Shown: in pieces, positions 1 to 9,265 of the stretch
How positions within the stretch are numbered: the first letter of the stretch is position 1
Layout: the number at the start of each line of letters is the position of its first letter
NCBI RefSeq assembly: GCF_000814845.2
Contig: NZ_CP010431.2
Coordinates: forward strand, 806,001 to 870,000
Reading direction: 5' to 3'
Source: Pandoraea sputorum
GTDB taxonomy: Bacteria; Pseudomonadota; Gammaproteobacteria; Burkholderiales; Burkholderiaceae
Length of the DNA stretch: 64,000 nucleotides
Program-made: the position numbers and the translations under genes
Notes under the pieces: model-generated
What the model was told of the DNA's origin: nothing
Database searches by the model: none
What the model saw: the letters and a program-made list of their open reading frames with translations, nothing else

Positions 1-1770
1 AAGTTCGGCGATCTCGATGCGTCGAAGCTCGCGGCGCTGCAAAAGCGGCCATTGCGCGTCGACTTCGAACGTCAGACGGAAGAGCCGGGGCCCGCACCGC
101 ACTTCGCACAGCAATTGCGTAAGTGGCTCATCGGTTGGGCGGATCGCCACGACTACAACATTTACTCCGACGGTCTGGTGGTGCACACCACCATCGACGC
201 TCGCTTGCAGTCGATGGCGACGCAGGCGCTCACGCGTCAGGCGAATCAATTGCAGGGCATTGCCGACGCGAACTGGTCGGCGCGCGGCGGTTGGCGCGAC
301 AGTACGGCGCTGGTGCAGTCGTTCGTGCGCGAGACGGCGGAATACCGCAACGCCGTGGCCGGGGGCGAAGCGCCCGAAGCGGCGATGAAGCGTCTGTTCG
401 CCGACAAGACGTTCATGCAGAACCTGCGCACGACGAAGACGCGCGTGCAAGCCGGTTTCCTTGCCATCGATCCGCGCACCGGCGAAATCCGCGCGTGGGT
501 CGGCAGCCGTGACTTCACGACCGACCCGTTCGATCACGTGCAGCAAGCGCGTCGTCAGCCGGGTTCCACGTTCAAGCCGTTTGTGTATGGCGCGGCCTTC
601 GTCAAGGGACGCAAGCCGGACGACACCATCGTCGATCAGGTCGTGGAGATTCCGCTCGCAGGCGGCGAAATCTGGCGACCCAGCGACGACACCACGCCGA
701 CGAACAAGCCGATGAAGCTCGCCGACGCGCTGGCGCAATCGCGCAATACCGTCACGGCGCAGTTGATGCAGGATGTCGGACCGTCGCGGGTGGTCGGCCT
801 CGCTCGCGCGATGGGAGTGCGCGAGAGCAAACTCGATCCGGTGCCGTCGCTGGCGCTGGGCACGAGTCCCGTCTCGCTCAAGGAGATGGTCGCGGCCTAC
901 GGCACGATCGCCGATGGCGGCGAATACCGCGAGCCGACGATGGTGACCGAGATCACGAACAGCGAAGGCGAAGTGCTCGCGACGTTCTCACCGGCGAGAC
1001 CTGAGCGCGCGCTCTCGGAGAACGACGATTACACGCTGCTCGACACTATGCGCGGTGTCATCAATCGCGGAACCGGCAATGCGATTCGCACGCGCTTCGG
1101 CATTCGGGCCGACGTCGCTGGCAAGACCGGTACCACACAAGACAACGCGGACGGCTGGTTCATTCTGATGCAGCCGCAACTGGTCGCAGGGGCATGGGTC
1201 GGCTTCAACGACAGCCGCATCACGTTGCGCAGCGATTACTGGGGGCAGGGCGCGCACAGCGCGTTGCCGATTGTCGGGGATGTTTTCTCGCGTGCGTTGC
1301 GCGCGAAGGTCATCGACGGCAGCGCGAAGTTCGAAGCGCCTGACAATCACCACTGGTACAGCGACTGGTGGACGCGCGCCTCGGCGTGGGTGACGGGCCT
1401 CTTCGCGAAGCAACCTGAGCCCAAACCCAAAGCGCCGGTGAAGCGTCAGCCGACCCCGGTTCCTGCACCGGCGCCAGCACCGTCGGTCTTGACGCCGGAA
1501 GCGGCCAGCGACAGCGGCCCGTTGCCGGTGCCGGTCGCATCCGCTGTGCTCGCGCAGCCCCAGTACACGCAACCCGCGAGTGCCTCACAAGGTACGACCA
1601 TCCCGGGCGTGCCTGGCGAGTGGAACGGACCGGGAGGTTCGTCCGGGACGGGGGCGGGTGGGGCATCGATACCGGTCACACCGTCGGTGCCGTCCACACC
1701 GTCAACGTCGCCTGGCGGGATCATGCTGTCCCCAACGGCCGCACCACAAAGCCCGGCCCCCGCACAGTAA
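1..1770 (+). CDS. Penicillin-binding protein 1A-type transglycosylase/transpeptidase, C-terminal part
   Basis: The frame is open from base 1, so the start and the N-terminal glycosyltransferase domain lie outside the window; 589 codons are visible. The penicillin-binding transpeptidase domain cross-links peptidoglycan in the periplasm. Its three active-site motifs are intact: STFK with the nucleophile at fragment residue 189, SRN at 247-249 and KTGT at 375-378. From about residue 470 the protein becomes a proline/alanine-rich tail with Pro-Val and Pro-Ser-Thr runs, then a Gly/Ser stretch, which is probably disordered. The visible domain fits class A PBPs better than monofunctional class B enzymes, but I cannot check the missing half. 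No U-tract terminator is visible after the stop. Confidence 0.88.
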   Translation, partial: KFGDLDASKLAALQKRPLRVDFERQTEEPGPAPHFAQQLRKWLIGWADRHDYNIYSDGLVVHTTIDARLQSMATQALTRQANQLQGIADANWSARGGWRDSTALVQSFVRETAEYRNAVAGGEAPEAAMKRLFADKTFMQNLRTTKTRVQAGFLAIDPRTGEIRAWVGSRDFTTDPFDHVQQARRQPGSTFKPFVYGAAFVKGRKPDDTIVDQVVEIPLAGGEIWRPSDDTTPTNKPMKLADALAQSRNTVTAQLMQDVGPSRVVGLARAMGVRESKLDPVPSLALGTSPVSLKEMVAAYGTIADGGEYREPTMVTEITNSEGEVLATFSPARPERALSENDDYTLLDTMRGVINRGTGNAIRTRFGIRADVAGKTGTTQDNADGWFILMQPQLVAGAWVGFNDSRITLRSDYWGQGAHSALPIVGDVFSRALRAKVIDGSAKFEAPDNHHWYSDWWTRASAWVTGLFAKQPEPKPKAPVKRQPTPVPAPAPAPSVLTPEAASDSGPLPVPVASAVLAQPQYTQPASASQGTTIPGVPGEWNGPGGSSGTGAGGASIPVTPSVPSTPSTSPGGIMLSPTAAPQSPAPAQ

Positions 1771-1794
1771 CCGATCGCCACCGGGCGGATTTTC

Positions 1795-1862
1795 CATAAC
1801 AGTTATGCGACTTTCTCATGACTGGCGTGTCATGGCTTGCGCTATATTCATGAAAATATAGC
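1795..1862. promoter_or_regulatory. Three stacked palindromes upstream of a LysR gene
   Basis: Within 68 bases there are three perfect inverted repeats: CATAAC/GTTATG around one base (1795-1807), CATGAC/GTCATG with a 6-base spacer (1817-1834), and GCTATATT/AATATAGC with a 6-base spacer (1841-1862). They lie 70-140 bases before the LysR start. LysR proteins commonly bind dyads in their own promoters, so autoregulation is the simplest reading. The last dyad could also form an RNA hairpin. Confidence 0.45.
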
Positions 1863-1934
1863 GGTGACGGCAAGTGTCGCCCGCAGCATTGGCGTCCCTT
1901 TGGGGGCCGATGATAAGAGGAGGGGACGCAAGCG

Positions 1935-2846
1935 ATGTTCATCCGGCAACTGAGCTATCTCGTGGCGCTATCCCAGGCGCAGCACTTTCGTCGCGCAGCC
2001 GAGCTGTGCAATGTGTCGCAACCGACGCTCTCCGGCGCGATCCGAAGCATCGAGGAAGAGTTCGGCCTGCCGATCGTGCGACGCGGACGCCGTTTCGAAG
2101 GCTTCACCCCGGAGGGCGAGCGGGTGCTGGCGTGGGCGCGTCAGGTGCTGGCCGACTGCGAAGGCTTGCGTCAGGAGGCCAGTGCGAGCCGCCGCGAGGT
2201 CACCGGATGCCTGCGTATCGGCGCAATCCCCACCGCGTTGCCGCTTGTCCCTCTGCTCACCGACGCGTGTCTGCGCGAGTTCCCCGGTATGCGCCATGAG
2301 GTCTATACGCTCTCTGCGACGCAGGCGTTGCGCCAACTCTCCGAACTCGATCTGGACATCGGCCTGAGCTATCTCGACGATCCACGTCTGCGCGAATTCG
2401 AAACCATCCCCCTGTTCCGCGAGCGCTACGTGCTGATCGCGCGCGACGAGTCGGCGCTCTCGGGACGCACGTCACTGTCGTGGCATGAAGCGGCGAAGCT
2501 GCCGCTGTGTCTGCTCACCAGCAACATGCAGTGCCGTCAGGGGATCGATGCAGCGCTGGCGCGCGCGGGCACGTCGGCGTCGCCGCGCGTGGAAACGGAT
2601 TCGCTGATGGCGCTGTACGCGCACGTGCGCTGCGCGGGCTTGTTCAGCATCGTGCCCCACAGCGTGCTATGTCTGGCGGAAATGCGCGACGAGTTGCACG
2701 CCGTGCCGTTGCAACCGGCGCTGCATCGCGAGATCGGTCTCATTCTGCGCGAGCGGCTGCCTCGTCCTCCGTTGCTGGACGCCGCCATCGCCGCGTTCCG
2801 TTCGGTGGATCTGCAAACCCGGCTGGATGCTTTGCTGCCCGCATAG
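1935..2846 (+). CDS. LysR family transcriptional regulator
   Basis: A 303-residue protein of normal LysR length. The N-terminal winged helix-turn-helix (about residues 1-60, with AAELCNVSQPTLSGAIRSIE as the recognition region) is followed by a periplasmic-binding-protein-like effector domain (about 90-295). A purine-rich ribosome site (AGGAGGGG) precedes the ATG. The upstream region carries three dyads. The target is not known from sequence; the next genes on the same strand encode an acetyltransferase, a methyltransferase and formate dehydrogenase, and LysR regulators are often found beside formate dehydrogenase genes, so a formate role is possible but unproven. Confidence 0.88.
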   Translation: MFIRQLSYLVALSQAQHFRRAAELCNVSQPTLSGAIRSIEEEFGLPIVRRGRRFEGFTPEGERVLAWARQVLADCEGLRQEASASRREVTGCLRIGAIPTALPLVPLLTDACLREFPGMRHEVYTLSATQALRQLSELDLDIGLSYLDDPRLREFETIPLFRERYVLIARDESALSGRTSLSWHEAAKLPLCLLTSNMQCRQGIDAALARAGTSASPRVETDSLMALYAHVRCAGLFSIVPHSVLCLAEMRDELHAVPLQPALHREIGLILRERLPRPPLLDAAIAAFRSVDLQTRLDALLPA

Positions 2847-2908
2847 CACGGCCCGCGCGGCTCGCATTGGCGCATCTTGCTCCCGCCTGTGCGGCATACA
2901 ATGCCGCC

Positions 2909-3415
2909 ATGAACCTACAGATCCGAAACGAAACCCCTGCCGACGTCGACGCCATCGAAGCGCTGACCGTCGCCGCCTTCCAGAACGCCCCGCATACCGC
3001 GCATACGGAGCAGTTCATCGTCGCGGCGTTGCGTCGCGCCGGACAACTGAGCGTGTCGCTCGTGGCAGAGGATCGCGGTGCCATCGTGGGGCACGTGGCG
3101 ATCTCTCCGGTCACGATCAGCGATGGTGCCCGAGGGTGGTACGGTCTCGGGCCGATTTCGGTCGTTCCTGAGCGCCAGGGCGAGGGCGTCGGTAGCCAGC
3201 TCATGCGCGCGGCGCTCGACGCGCTGCGTCGACTCGATGCGGCCGGCTGCGTCGTGCTGGGCGAGCCGTCTTACTACGGACGTTTCGGTTTTCGCGCAGA
3301 CCCGTCGTTGCGTTTGCCGGACGTGCCCGCCGAGTATTTTCAGATGACGCATTTCGACGGCCCGATGCCGAGCGGCACAGTCGCCTACCACGACGCGTTC
3401 AACGCCACCGCCTGA
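2909..3415 (+). CDS. GNAT family N-acetyltransferase
   Basis: 168 residues starting MNLQIRNETPAD. The acetyl-CoA-binding motif A is visible as VVPERQGEGVGSQLM around residues 90-105, and the C-terminal part contains YYGRFGFR, typical of YhbS-like GNAT proteins. It should transfer an acetyl group from acetyl-CoA to an amine; the acceptor is unknown. The frame is open further upstream, through the LysR gene, but this ATG gives the expected family length and sits 62 bases after the LysR stop. It may be co-transcribed with that gene. Confidence 0.87.
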   Translation: MNLQIRNETPADVDAIEALTVAAFQNAPHTAHTEQFIVAALRRAGQLSVSLVAEDRGAIVGHVAISPVTISDGARGWYGLGPISVVPERQGEGVGSQLMRAALDALRRLDAAGCVVLGEPSYYGRFGFRADPSLRLPDVPAEYFQMTHFDGPMPSGTVAYHDAFNATA

Positions 3416-3587
3416 GCCGTCGACAGCGCTCTTGCACGTGACCCGGCAAAAATCCCTTGACCTAAAGTCAACTTGAATTGCCACACTGCGTGAGATGCGT
3501 CATGCCGGGTGACGTTTGGGACATCGTGGGGATCGAGCGACGTCCTTACCGGCATGTGCTTTCATCGTATCGACATGAGGGAAGCCA

Positions 3588-4451
3588 ATGACCGAAAACG
3601 CCAATCACGATCAGTCCGAACTATGGAACGGCCGTTCGGGCAGTGCATGGGTGGACAACCGTGCCGCGCTCGACCAGATGTTTGTGCCGCTCGCGAGGTT
3701 CCTTATCGACCGCGCGCGCGACGTTGCGCAACAAACGCCTTCGGGGCGCTTGCTCGACGTCGGATGCGGCACCGGCGGCGCTACGCTCGCGCTGTCTACC
3801 GCGCTGGGTCATCCCTGGCGACTCACGGGGGCCGACATCTCAGCACCAATGATCGAGACGGCGCGTACACGCGCAGCACATGCGCGTGCGCCGGTCGAGT
3901 TTCTTTGCGCCGACGTGCAGACGCACGTGTTCGCGCAAGCGCCCTTCGATCTTATCGTCTCGCGACTTGGCGTCATGTTCTTCGACGACCCCATCGCCGC
4001 TTTCGCGAATCTGCGCGCGTCGGCCCGCCCGGGCGCAGCGCTCCACACGCTCGTATGGCGAGGGCCGTCGGAGAATCCCTTCATGACCGTGGCCGAGCGC
4101 ACCGCCGCGCCGTTGCTCTGTGGACTGCCGCCCCGACAGCCAGGGGCTCCGGGACAGTTCGGCTTCGCGGATCGAGAGCGCGTCGCGGCCATCTTGTCTT
4201 CGGCAGGGTGGGGGGATGTCCGGCTTGAGCCCGTGCAATTCGACTGCACGTTTGCGCAGGCCGACTTGCGCGATTACGCGTCGCGTCTCGGGCCGGTGGG
4301 ACTGGCGCTCGCCGGTCTCGATCCGGCAAAACGAGAATCTGTCGTAGACGCCGTCGTCGACGCCTACGCCCCATTTGTCGCGCAGGGCGAGGTGCGCTTC
4401 ACCTCGGCGTGCTGGCACCTTTCGGCACGCGCACCATCGGGCGACGTCTGA
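3588..4451 (+). CDS. Class I SAM-dependent methyltransferase
   Basis: 287 residues. The SAM-binding motif I is LLDVGCGTGGATLAL near residues 55-69, followed by an acidic residue at the end of strand 2 (GADIS) and the post-motif FDLIVSRLGVMFFDD typical of UbiE/COQ5-like Methyltransf_11/25 proteins. The substrate cannot be read from the sequence. The ATG has a GAGGGA ribosome site. About 170 bases separate it from the acetyltransferase and 166 from fdh, so each gene may have its own promoter. Confidence 0.87.
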   Translation: MTENANHDQSELWNGRSGSAWVDNRAALDQMFVPLARFLIDRARDVAQQTPSGRLLDVGCGTGGATLALSTALGHPWRLTGADISAPMIETARTRAAHARAPVEFLCADVQTHVFAQAPFDLIVSRLGVMFFDDPIAAFANLRASARPGAALHTLVWRGPSENPFMTVAERTAAPLLCGLPPRQPGAPGQFGFADRERVAAILSSAGWGDVRLEPVQFDCTFAQADLRDYASRLGPVGLALAGLDPAKRESVVDAVVDAYAPFVAQGEVRFTSACWHLSARAPSGDV

Positions 4452-4617
4452 CGCGATCGCACGTTGGGCACATCGCTTTGATAGGTTTCGCCGATCAACC
4501 GATCGACCGGAACGATTTTCCAGACGAAACGCATACACCGATCATTGGCCTCAATGCAGCGACGACAAGCGTCGCCAAGCAGACATCTTGCAGATAACCA
4601 TTCAGGAGTGAGACACC

Positions 4618-5823
4618 ATGGCCAAGATTGTTTGTGTTCTGTATGACGACCCCGTTACCGGCTACCCGAAGACGTACGCCCGCGACGATCTGCCGAAGAT
4701 CGAGTGCTACCCCGATGGCCAGACGCTGCCCACGCCACGTGCCATCGACTTCCAGCCGGGCGCGTTGCTCGGTAGCGTGTCGGGCGAACTGGGCTTGCGC
4801 AAGTACCTGGAATCGAACGGTCACGAACTCGTTGTGACGTCGAGCAAGGACGGTGACAACAGCGTGCTCGACCGCGAACTGGCCGACGCCGAAATCGTTA
4901 TTTCGCAACCGTTCTGGCCTGCCTATATGACGGCCGAGCGCATCAAGCGTGCGAAGAAGCTGAAGATGATCGTGACCGCCGGCATCGGCTCGGATCACAC
5001 CGATCTGCAAGCCGCCATGGAGCACGGCATCACCGTCGCGGAAGTGACGTACTGCAACAGCAACAGCGTGGCCGAACACGTCATGATGACGACGCTGGCG
5101 CTGGTGCGTAACTACCTGCCGTCGTATCAATGGGTGCTCAAGGGCGGCTGGAACATCGCCGACTGCGTCGAGCGTTCGTACGATCTGGAAGGCATGCATG
5201 TGGGCACGGTGGCGGCAGGGCGGATCGGCCTGCGCGTGCTGCGCCTGATGAAGCCGTTCGGCACGCATCTGCACTACCTCGATCGTCACCGTCTGCCGGA
5301 ATCGGTCGAGAAGGAACTCAACCTCACGCATCACACGAGCCTTGAGAGCCTCGCCAAGGCGTGCGACGTGGTCACGCTGAACTGCCCGCTGCACCCGGAA
5401 ACGGAGCACATGATCAACGCCGACAGCCTGAAGCACTTCAAGCGCGGCGCCTACCTGATCAACACGGCGCGCGGTAAGTTGTGCGACCGCGACGCCGTTG
5501 CGGCGGCGCTCGAAAGCGGCCAGCTCGCAGGCTACGGTGGCGATGTATGGTTCCCGCAACCGGCGCCGGCCGATCACCCGTGGCGCAGCATGCCGCACCA
5601 CGGCATGACCCCGCACATCTCGGGCACGAGCCTGTCGGCGCAGACGCGTTACGCCGCCGGCACGCGTGAAATTCTGGAGTGCTACTTCGAGAACCGTCCG
5701 ATCCGCAACGAGTACCTGATCGTGCAGAACGGCAAGCTTGCCGGTGTGGGCGCGCACTCGTACAGCGCAGGCAACGCCACGGGCGGTTCGGAAGAAGCCG
5801 CTCGCTTCAAGAAGTCGGCCTGA
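4618..5823 (+). CDS. fdh: NAD-dependent formate dehydrogenase
   Basis: 401 residues, near-colinear with the well-studied single-subunit Pseudomonas formate dehydrogenase (400 residues), which oxidises formate to CO2 with NAD+ in the cytoplasm and needs no metal. Catalytic residues are present in Met-inclusive numbering: Asn147, Arg285, Gln314 and His333. The Rossmann motif GRIG is at 201-204, and Asp222 after strand 2 marks NAD+ rather than NADP+ preference. The C-terminal loop GAHSYSAGNATGGSEEAARF, which closes over the cofactor in this subfamily, is complete. The start has a clear AGGAG site. It appears to be a single-gene transcript. Confidence 0.97.
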   Translation: MAKIVCVLYDDPVTGYPKTYARDDLPKIECYPDGQTLPTPRAIDFQPGALLGSVSGELGLRKYLESNGHELVVTSSKDGDNSVLDRELADAEIVISQPFWPAYMTAERIKRAKKLKMIVTAGIGSDHTDLQAAMEHGITVAEVTYCNSNSVAEHVMMTTLALVRNYLPSYQWVLKGGWNIADCVERSYDLEGMHVGTVAAGRIGLRVLRLMKPFGTHLHYLDRHRLPESVEKELNLTHHTSLESLAKACDVVTLNCPLHPETEHMINADSLKHFKRGAYLINTARGKLCDRDAVAAALESGQLAGYGGDVWFPQPAPADHPWRSMPHHGMTPHISGTSLSAQTRYAAGTREILECYFENRPIRNEYLIVQNGKLAGVGAHSYSAGNATGGSEEAARFKKSA

Positions 5824-5905
5824 TGCCCTTCATACGTGCGCATCGGTCTTGCTGATTCACTGCAGCAACGTTGTTCCGGTAGTTCTTTTGCAGTTCCTGG
5901 CTGTA

Positions 5906-5937
5906 CCCGCCGGGTCGTCGTTCCGGCGTCCGGCGGG
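5906..5937. repeat. Hairpin between convergent fdh and GST genes
   Basis: Arms CCCGCCGG (5906-5913) and CCGGCGGG (5930-5937) are perfectly complementary. There is no T-run on either side, so it is not a classical intrinsic terminator, but it may help stop or stabilise the two converging transcripts. Nothing else is visible in the 216-base gap. Confidence 0.35.
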
Positions 5938-6039
5938 GTCGTACCTCCTCGTGCAACATCGCGATCTCAAACCGGTGCGTCTTCAGCAGGATGCACCGGT
6001 CTTTTTTGATGTCGCACATCACGTCACGTCATGTCACGC

Positions 6040-6759
6040 TCAGGCAGGGCGCTTCGGAATCTCCAGCCCGCGAATCACCGCCGGACGCGCCACAAATGCG
6101 CCCAGTGCGCGCTGCACGTTCTTGAACTGATCGAAGCCAACGAGATCGCCCGCCTCATAGAAGCCGACGAGGTTGCGAACCCACGGGAACGTGGCGATAT
6201 CGGCGATGGTGTATTCGTCGCCCATCAGCCATTGATGGGCGGCCAGACGCGCATCGAGCACCGCGAGCAGGCGCTTCGACTCGGCGACGTAACGGTCGCG
6301 GGGACGCTTGTCCTCATACTCCTTGCCCGCGAACTTGTTGAAGAACCCCAACTGGCCGAACATCGGACCGATGCCGCCCATCTGGAACATCACCCATTGC
6401 AGCGTCTCGTAACGCGCAGCCGGATCGACGGGCAGCAGCTTGCCGGTCTTCTCCGCGAGGTACCAGAGGATCGCGCCGGATTCGAACAGCGGCAGCGGCT
6501 TGCCGCCGGGACCGTTCGGATCGAGAATCGCCGGAATCTTGTTGTTCGGGTTGAGCGAGAGGAATTCCGGCGTGAGCTGATCGTTGGTCTGGAAATTCAC
6601 CAGATGCACTTCATACGGCAGCCCGATTTCTTCGAGCATGATCGACACCTTCACCCCGTTGGGCGTGGGCAGCGAATACAGTTGCAGACGTTCCGGGTGC
6701 GTGGCAGGCCACTTGCGCGTGATCGGAAACTGGGACAACTCGGTGGATTGATCGGACAT
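6040..6759 (-). CDS. Glutathione S-transferase, Nu-class/YfcG-like
   Basis: 239 residues from the ATG giving MSDQSTELSQ. The N-terminal thioredoxin-like domain contains the Nu-class hallmarks LYSLPTPNGVKVSIMLEE, NPNNKIPAI and FESGAILWYLAEKTG; the C-terminal all-helical domain follows (about 125-239). YfcG/YghU enzymes act as glutathione-dependent disulfide-bond oxidoreductases using the Thr-Pro-Asn motif rather than a catalytic Cys. An upstream in-frame ATG at 6810 would add 17 residues, but those look non-conserved. Convergent with fdh; no operon partner. Confidence 0.9.
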   Translation of the reverse strand: MSDQSTELSQFPITRKWPATHPERLQLYSLPTPNGVKVSIMLEEIGLPYEVHLVNFQTNDQLTPEFLSLNPNNKIPAILDPNGPGGKPLPLFESGAILWYLAEKTGKLLPVDPAARYETLQWVMFQMGGIGPMFGQLGFFNKFAGKEYEDKRPRDRYVAESKRLLAVLDARLAAHQWLMGDEYTIADIATFPWVRNLVGFYEAGDLVGFDQFKNVQRALGAFVARPAVIRGLEIPKRPA

Positions 6760-6906
6760 GGGGATCGACGCATTGGGGATGAGCGGCCAACAGCGCCGCG
6801 GGACGCCCAATATAACGCTAAGCGTGCAGACGTGCTGGCGCGTGCACCGTCGTTGTGCCGACGGGCAAAAGCTTCGTACTTCATGACAGCCATGAGGTAG
6901 GGTTCA

Positions 6907-6919
6907 TGAATGTCATTCA
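6907..6919. promoter_or_regulatory. Short palindrome between divergent GST and hydrolase genes
   Basis: TGAATG and CATTCA flank a single T in the 278-base divergent intergenic region. It could be an operator for either gene. AT-rich sequence from 6925 to 6980 is the likely promoter zone of the hydrolase gene, but I do not see consensus -35/-10 boxes. Confidence 0.25.
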
Positions 6920-7037
6920 CGCACACATCAAAAAAACTCACCTTGTAACGGCGCTCATTGACGCCTTAAATTAAAAGCCTCGCACGCGCTGGCTTTCTTG
7001 CCGGTGCACGAACCCTCCCTCACTCAAGGATGACACC

Positions 7038-7865
7038 ATGAGCACGTTCAAGACGAAGGATGGCACCGCGATTTTCTACAAAGACTGGGGCAAGGGTCGC
7101 CCGGTCGTGTTCTCCCACGGCTGGCCACTGAGCGCCGACGCCTGGGACGCACAAATGCTGTTTCTGGTGCAGCATGGCTATCGTGTGATCGCGCACGACC
7201 GACGCGGTCATGGCCGCTCCGACCAGCCTGGCACCGGTAACGATATGGATACCTACGCAGACGACCTTGCCGCCCTCGTCGAGCATCTCGATCTGCGCAA
7301 CGCCACGTTCGTCGGCCATTCGACCGGTGGTGGCGAAGTCGCGCATTACCTGGGACGTCACGGCACGAAGCGCGCGGCGCAGGCCGTGCTCATCGGCGCT
7401 GTGCCGCCCGTCATGCTCAAGTCGGACAAGAATCCGGGCGGCCTGCCCATCGGCGTATTCGACGAAATTCGCGCGAATGTCGCAGCGAATCGTTCGCAGT
7501 TCTATCAGGATCTGGCGGTGCCGTTCTACGGCTACAACCGTCCGAACGCCAAGAAGTCGCAGGGCGTGATCGACGCCTTCTGGGCGCAGGGCATGTGGGG
7601 TTCGCACCTCGGCCAGTACCTGTGCGTGAAGGAGTTCTCGGAGGTGGATTACACCGAAGACCTGAAGAAGATCGACGTGCCGACGCTCGTGCTGCATGGC
7701 GACGACGACCAGATCGTGCCGATCGACGATTCGGGCAAGCTCACCGCCCAGATCGTCAAGAATGCGACGCTGAAGATCTACCCGGGCGGCGCGCACGGCA
7801 TGTGCACCGTCGAGGCGGACAAGGTGAACGCCGATCTTCTGGAATTCCTGAAGCAGGCGTCGTAA
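7038..7865 (+). CDS. Alpha/beta hydrolase, non-heme chloroperoxidase/arylesterase type
   Basis: 275 residues. The catalytic triad is visible: Ser95 in GHSTGG, Asp224 in HGDDDQIVP and His253 in [19 protein letters not shown] and [11 protein letters not shown] are typical of the cofactor-free haloperoxidase/aryl esterase branch, which hydrolyses esters and can perform perhydrolysis when acetate and peroxide are present. There is no signal peptide, so it is cytoplasmic. The gene is followed directly by a strong terminator, so it is probably monocistronic. Confidence 0.92.
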   Translation: MSTFKTKDGTAIFYKDWGKGRPVVFSHGWPLSADAWDAQMLFLVQHGYRVIAHDRRGHGRSDQPGTGNDMDTYADDLAALVEHLDLRNATFVGHSTGGGEVAHYLGRHGTKRAAQAVLIGAVPPVMLKSDKNPGGLPIGVFDEIRANVAANRSQFYQDLAVPFYGYNRPNAKKSQGVIDAFWAQGMWGSHLGQYLCVKEFSEVDYTEDLKKIDVPTLVLHGDDDQIVPIDDSGKLTAQIVKNATLKIYPGGAHGMCTVEADKVNADLLEFLKQAS

Positions 7866-7885
7866 GGCTTTCATCACGCCAATGA

Positions 7886-7913
7886 AAAAGGGACGGCAAT
7901 TGCCGTCCCTTTT
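7886..7913. terminator. Bidirectional Rho-independent terminator
   Basis: A perfect 28-base palindrome: four A, then GGGACGGCAA, its reverse complement, then four T. It lies between the convergent hydrolase and tyrB genes and, having A and T tracts on opposite sides, can terminate both. Confidence 0.9.
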
Positions 7914-7952
7914 CTTACCTCTGCGAGTGCAAACTCAGCCGTTTCAGCCTCT

Positions 7953-9149
7953 TTAGCCGTTAAGCACCTTAGCGATGCTATCGGCCACCACGGCGACGTT
8001 GCTCTCGTTCAGACCGGCCACGCACATGCGGCCCGAGCGGATCAGATAGACGCCGTGGGCTTCGCGCAGCACGTCGACCTGTGCGGCCGTCAGGCCCGTG
8101 TACGTGAACATGCCGCGCTGCTCCAGATAACGCGAGAGCATGGTGTCCGGCACGTGGCCGCGCAGACCGTCGTGAATCGCGCCGCGCATACGCGTGATGC
8201 GCTGGCACATGGCCGCGAGTTCGTCTTCCCACGACTTGCGCAGTTCCGGCGTGCTCAGTACCTTGGCGACGATCTTTGCACCGTGCGTGGGCGGGTTGCT
8301 GTAGTTCGAGCGCACGGCGCTCGTCAACTGACCCAGCACGCGATCGGCGGCTTCCGACGATTCGCAGATGACCGACAGGCCGCCGCAACGCTCGCCGTAC
8401 AGTGAGAAGTTCTTCGAGAACGAGTTGGCGACGAATGCGGGCAGGCCCTGACGCGCCAGTTCGCGAATCACGAAGGCGTCGGCGTCGATGCCCGCGCCGA
8501 AACCCTGATACGCCATGTCGACGAAGGGCAGCAGTTCGCGCTTCTTGAGCACTTCGATCAGCTGTACCCATTGCGCGTCGTTCAGATCGACGCCGGTCGG
8601 GTTGTGGCAGCAAGCGTGCAGCAGCACGACGCTACGTGCGGGCAGCTTGTCGATGGCGTCGACCATCGCTTCGAATTGCAGGCCGCCGGTCGCTTCGTCG
8701 TAATACGGATACGTATTCACGGTGAAGCCAGCGCGCTCGAAGATGAAGCGATGGTTATCCCACGTCGGATCGCTCACCCACACTTGCGAGCCGGGGAAAT
8801 AACGCTTGATGAAGTCCGCGCCGACCTTCAGGGCGCCGGAGCCGCCGAGCGTCTGCACGGTGGCGATGCTGCCGTTCTTGCGCGCGGGCGAGTCTTCGCC
8901 GAACACGAGACCTTGCACGGCGTCGCGGTAGTTGGCAAAGCCAGCCATCGGCAGATAGGGTTTCGGCCCGACTTCGGCCAGCAGCAGCGCTTCGGCCTGA
9001 CGAACCGCGTTCATGACCGGCAGACGGCCAGCGTCGTCGTAATAGATGCCGATGCTCAGGTTGACCTTGTTGGTACGCGGGTCTTTCGCGAAATTCTCGT
9101 TGAGCGAGAGGATCGGGTCACCGGGATAGGCATCGATGTGTTCGAACAT
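7953..9149 (-). CDS. tyrB: Aromatic amino acid aminotransferase (class I)
   Basis: 398 residues, PLP-dependent, matching TyrB/AspC enzymes over the full length. The PLP-binding lysine is Lys246 in NSFSKNFSLYGER; Asn183 (CHNPTG) and Asp211 contact the cofactor. It converts tyrosine or phenylalanine with 2-oxoglutarate into the aryl-pyruvate and glutamate. Its neighbours, an aromatic amino acid permease and 4-hydroxyphenylpyruvate dioxygenase on the same strand, favour tyrosine over aspartate as the physiological substrate. AGGAA precedes the ATG. Confidence 0.93.
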   Translation of the reverse strand: MFEHIDAYPGDPILSLNENFAKDPRTNKVNLSIGIYYDDAGRLPVMNAVRQAEALLLAEVGPKPYLPMAGFANYRDAVQGLVFGEDSPARKNGSIATVQTLGGSGALKVGADFIKRYFPGSQVWVSDPTWDNHRFIFERAGFTVNTYPYYDEATGGLQFEAMVDAIDKLPARSVVLLHACCHNPTGVDLNDAQWVQLIEVLKKRELLPFVDMAYQGFGAGIDADAFVIRELARQGLPAFVANSFSKNFSLYGERCGGLSVICESSEAADRVLGQLTSAVRSNYSNPPTHGAKIVAKVLSTPELRKSWEDELAAMCQRITRMRGAIHDGLRGHVPDTMLSRYLEQRGMFTYTGLTAAQVDVLREAHGVYLIRSGRMCVAGLNESNVAVVADSIAKVLNG

Positions 9150-9265
9150 GGCAGTTCCTGGAGTAGCGATGGAATAACGATGGGGTAGCGTCCGATGATA
9201 CCGCTAGTGCGGCACTGCCGGGTGTACGCCGGGCGTTGAAAGCCCGGCGTGCGGCGTTGACTTAT

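Noticed and set aside
4495..5757. 420-codon ORF antisense to formate dehydrogenase
   Set aside because: Arg/His/Val-rich translation with no domain; it mirrors third-position GC bias of a clearly real gene on the other strand.
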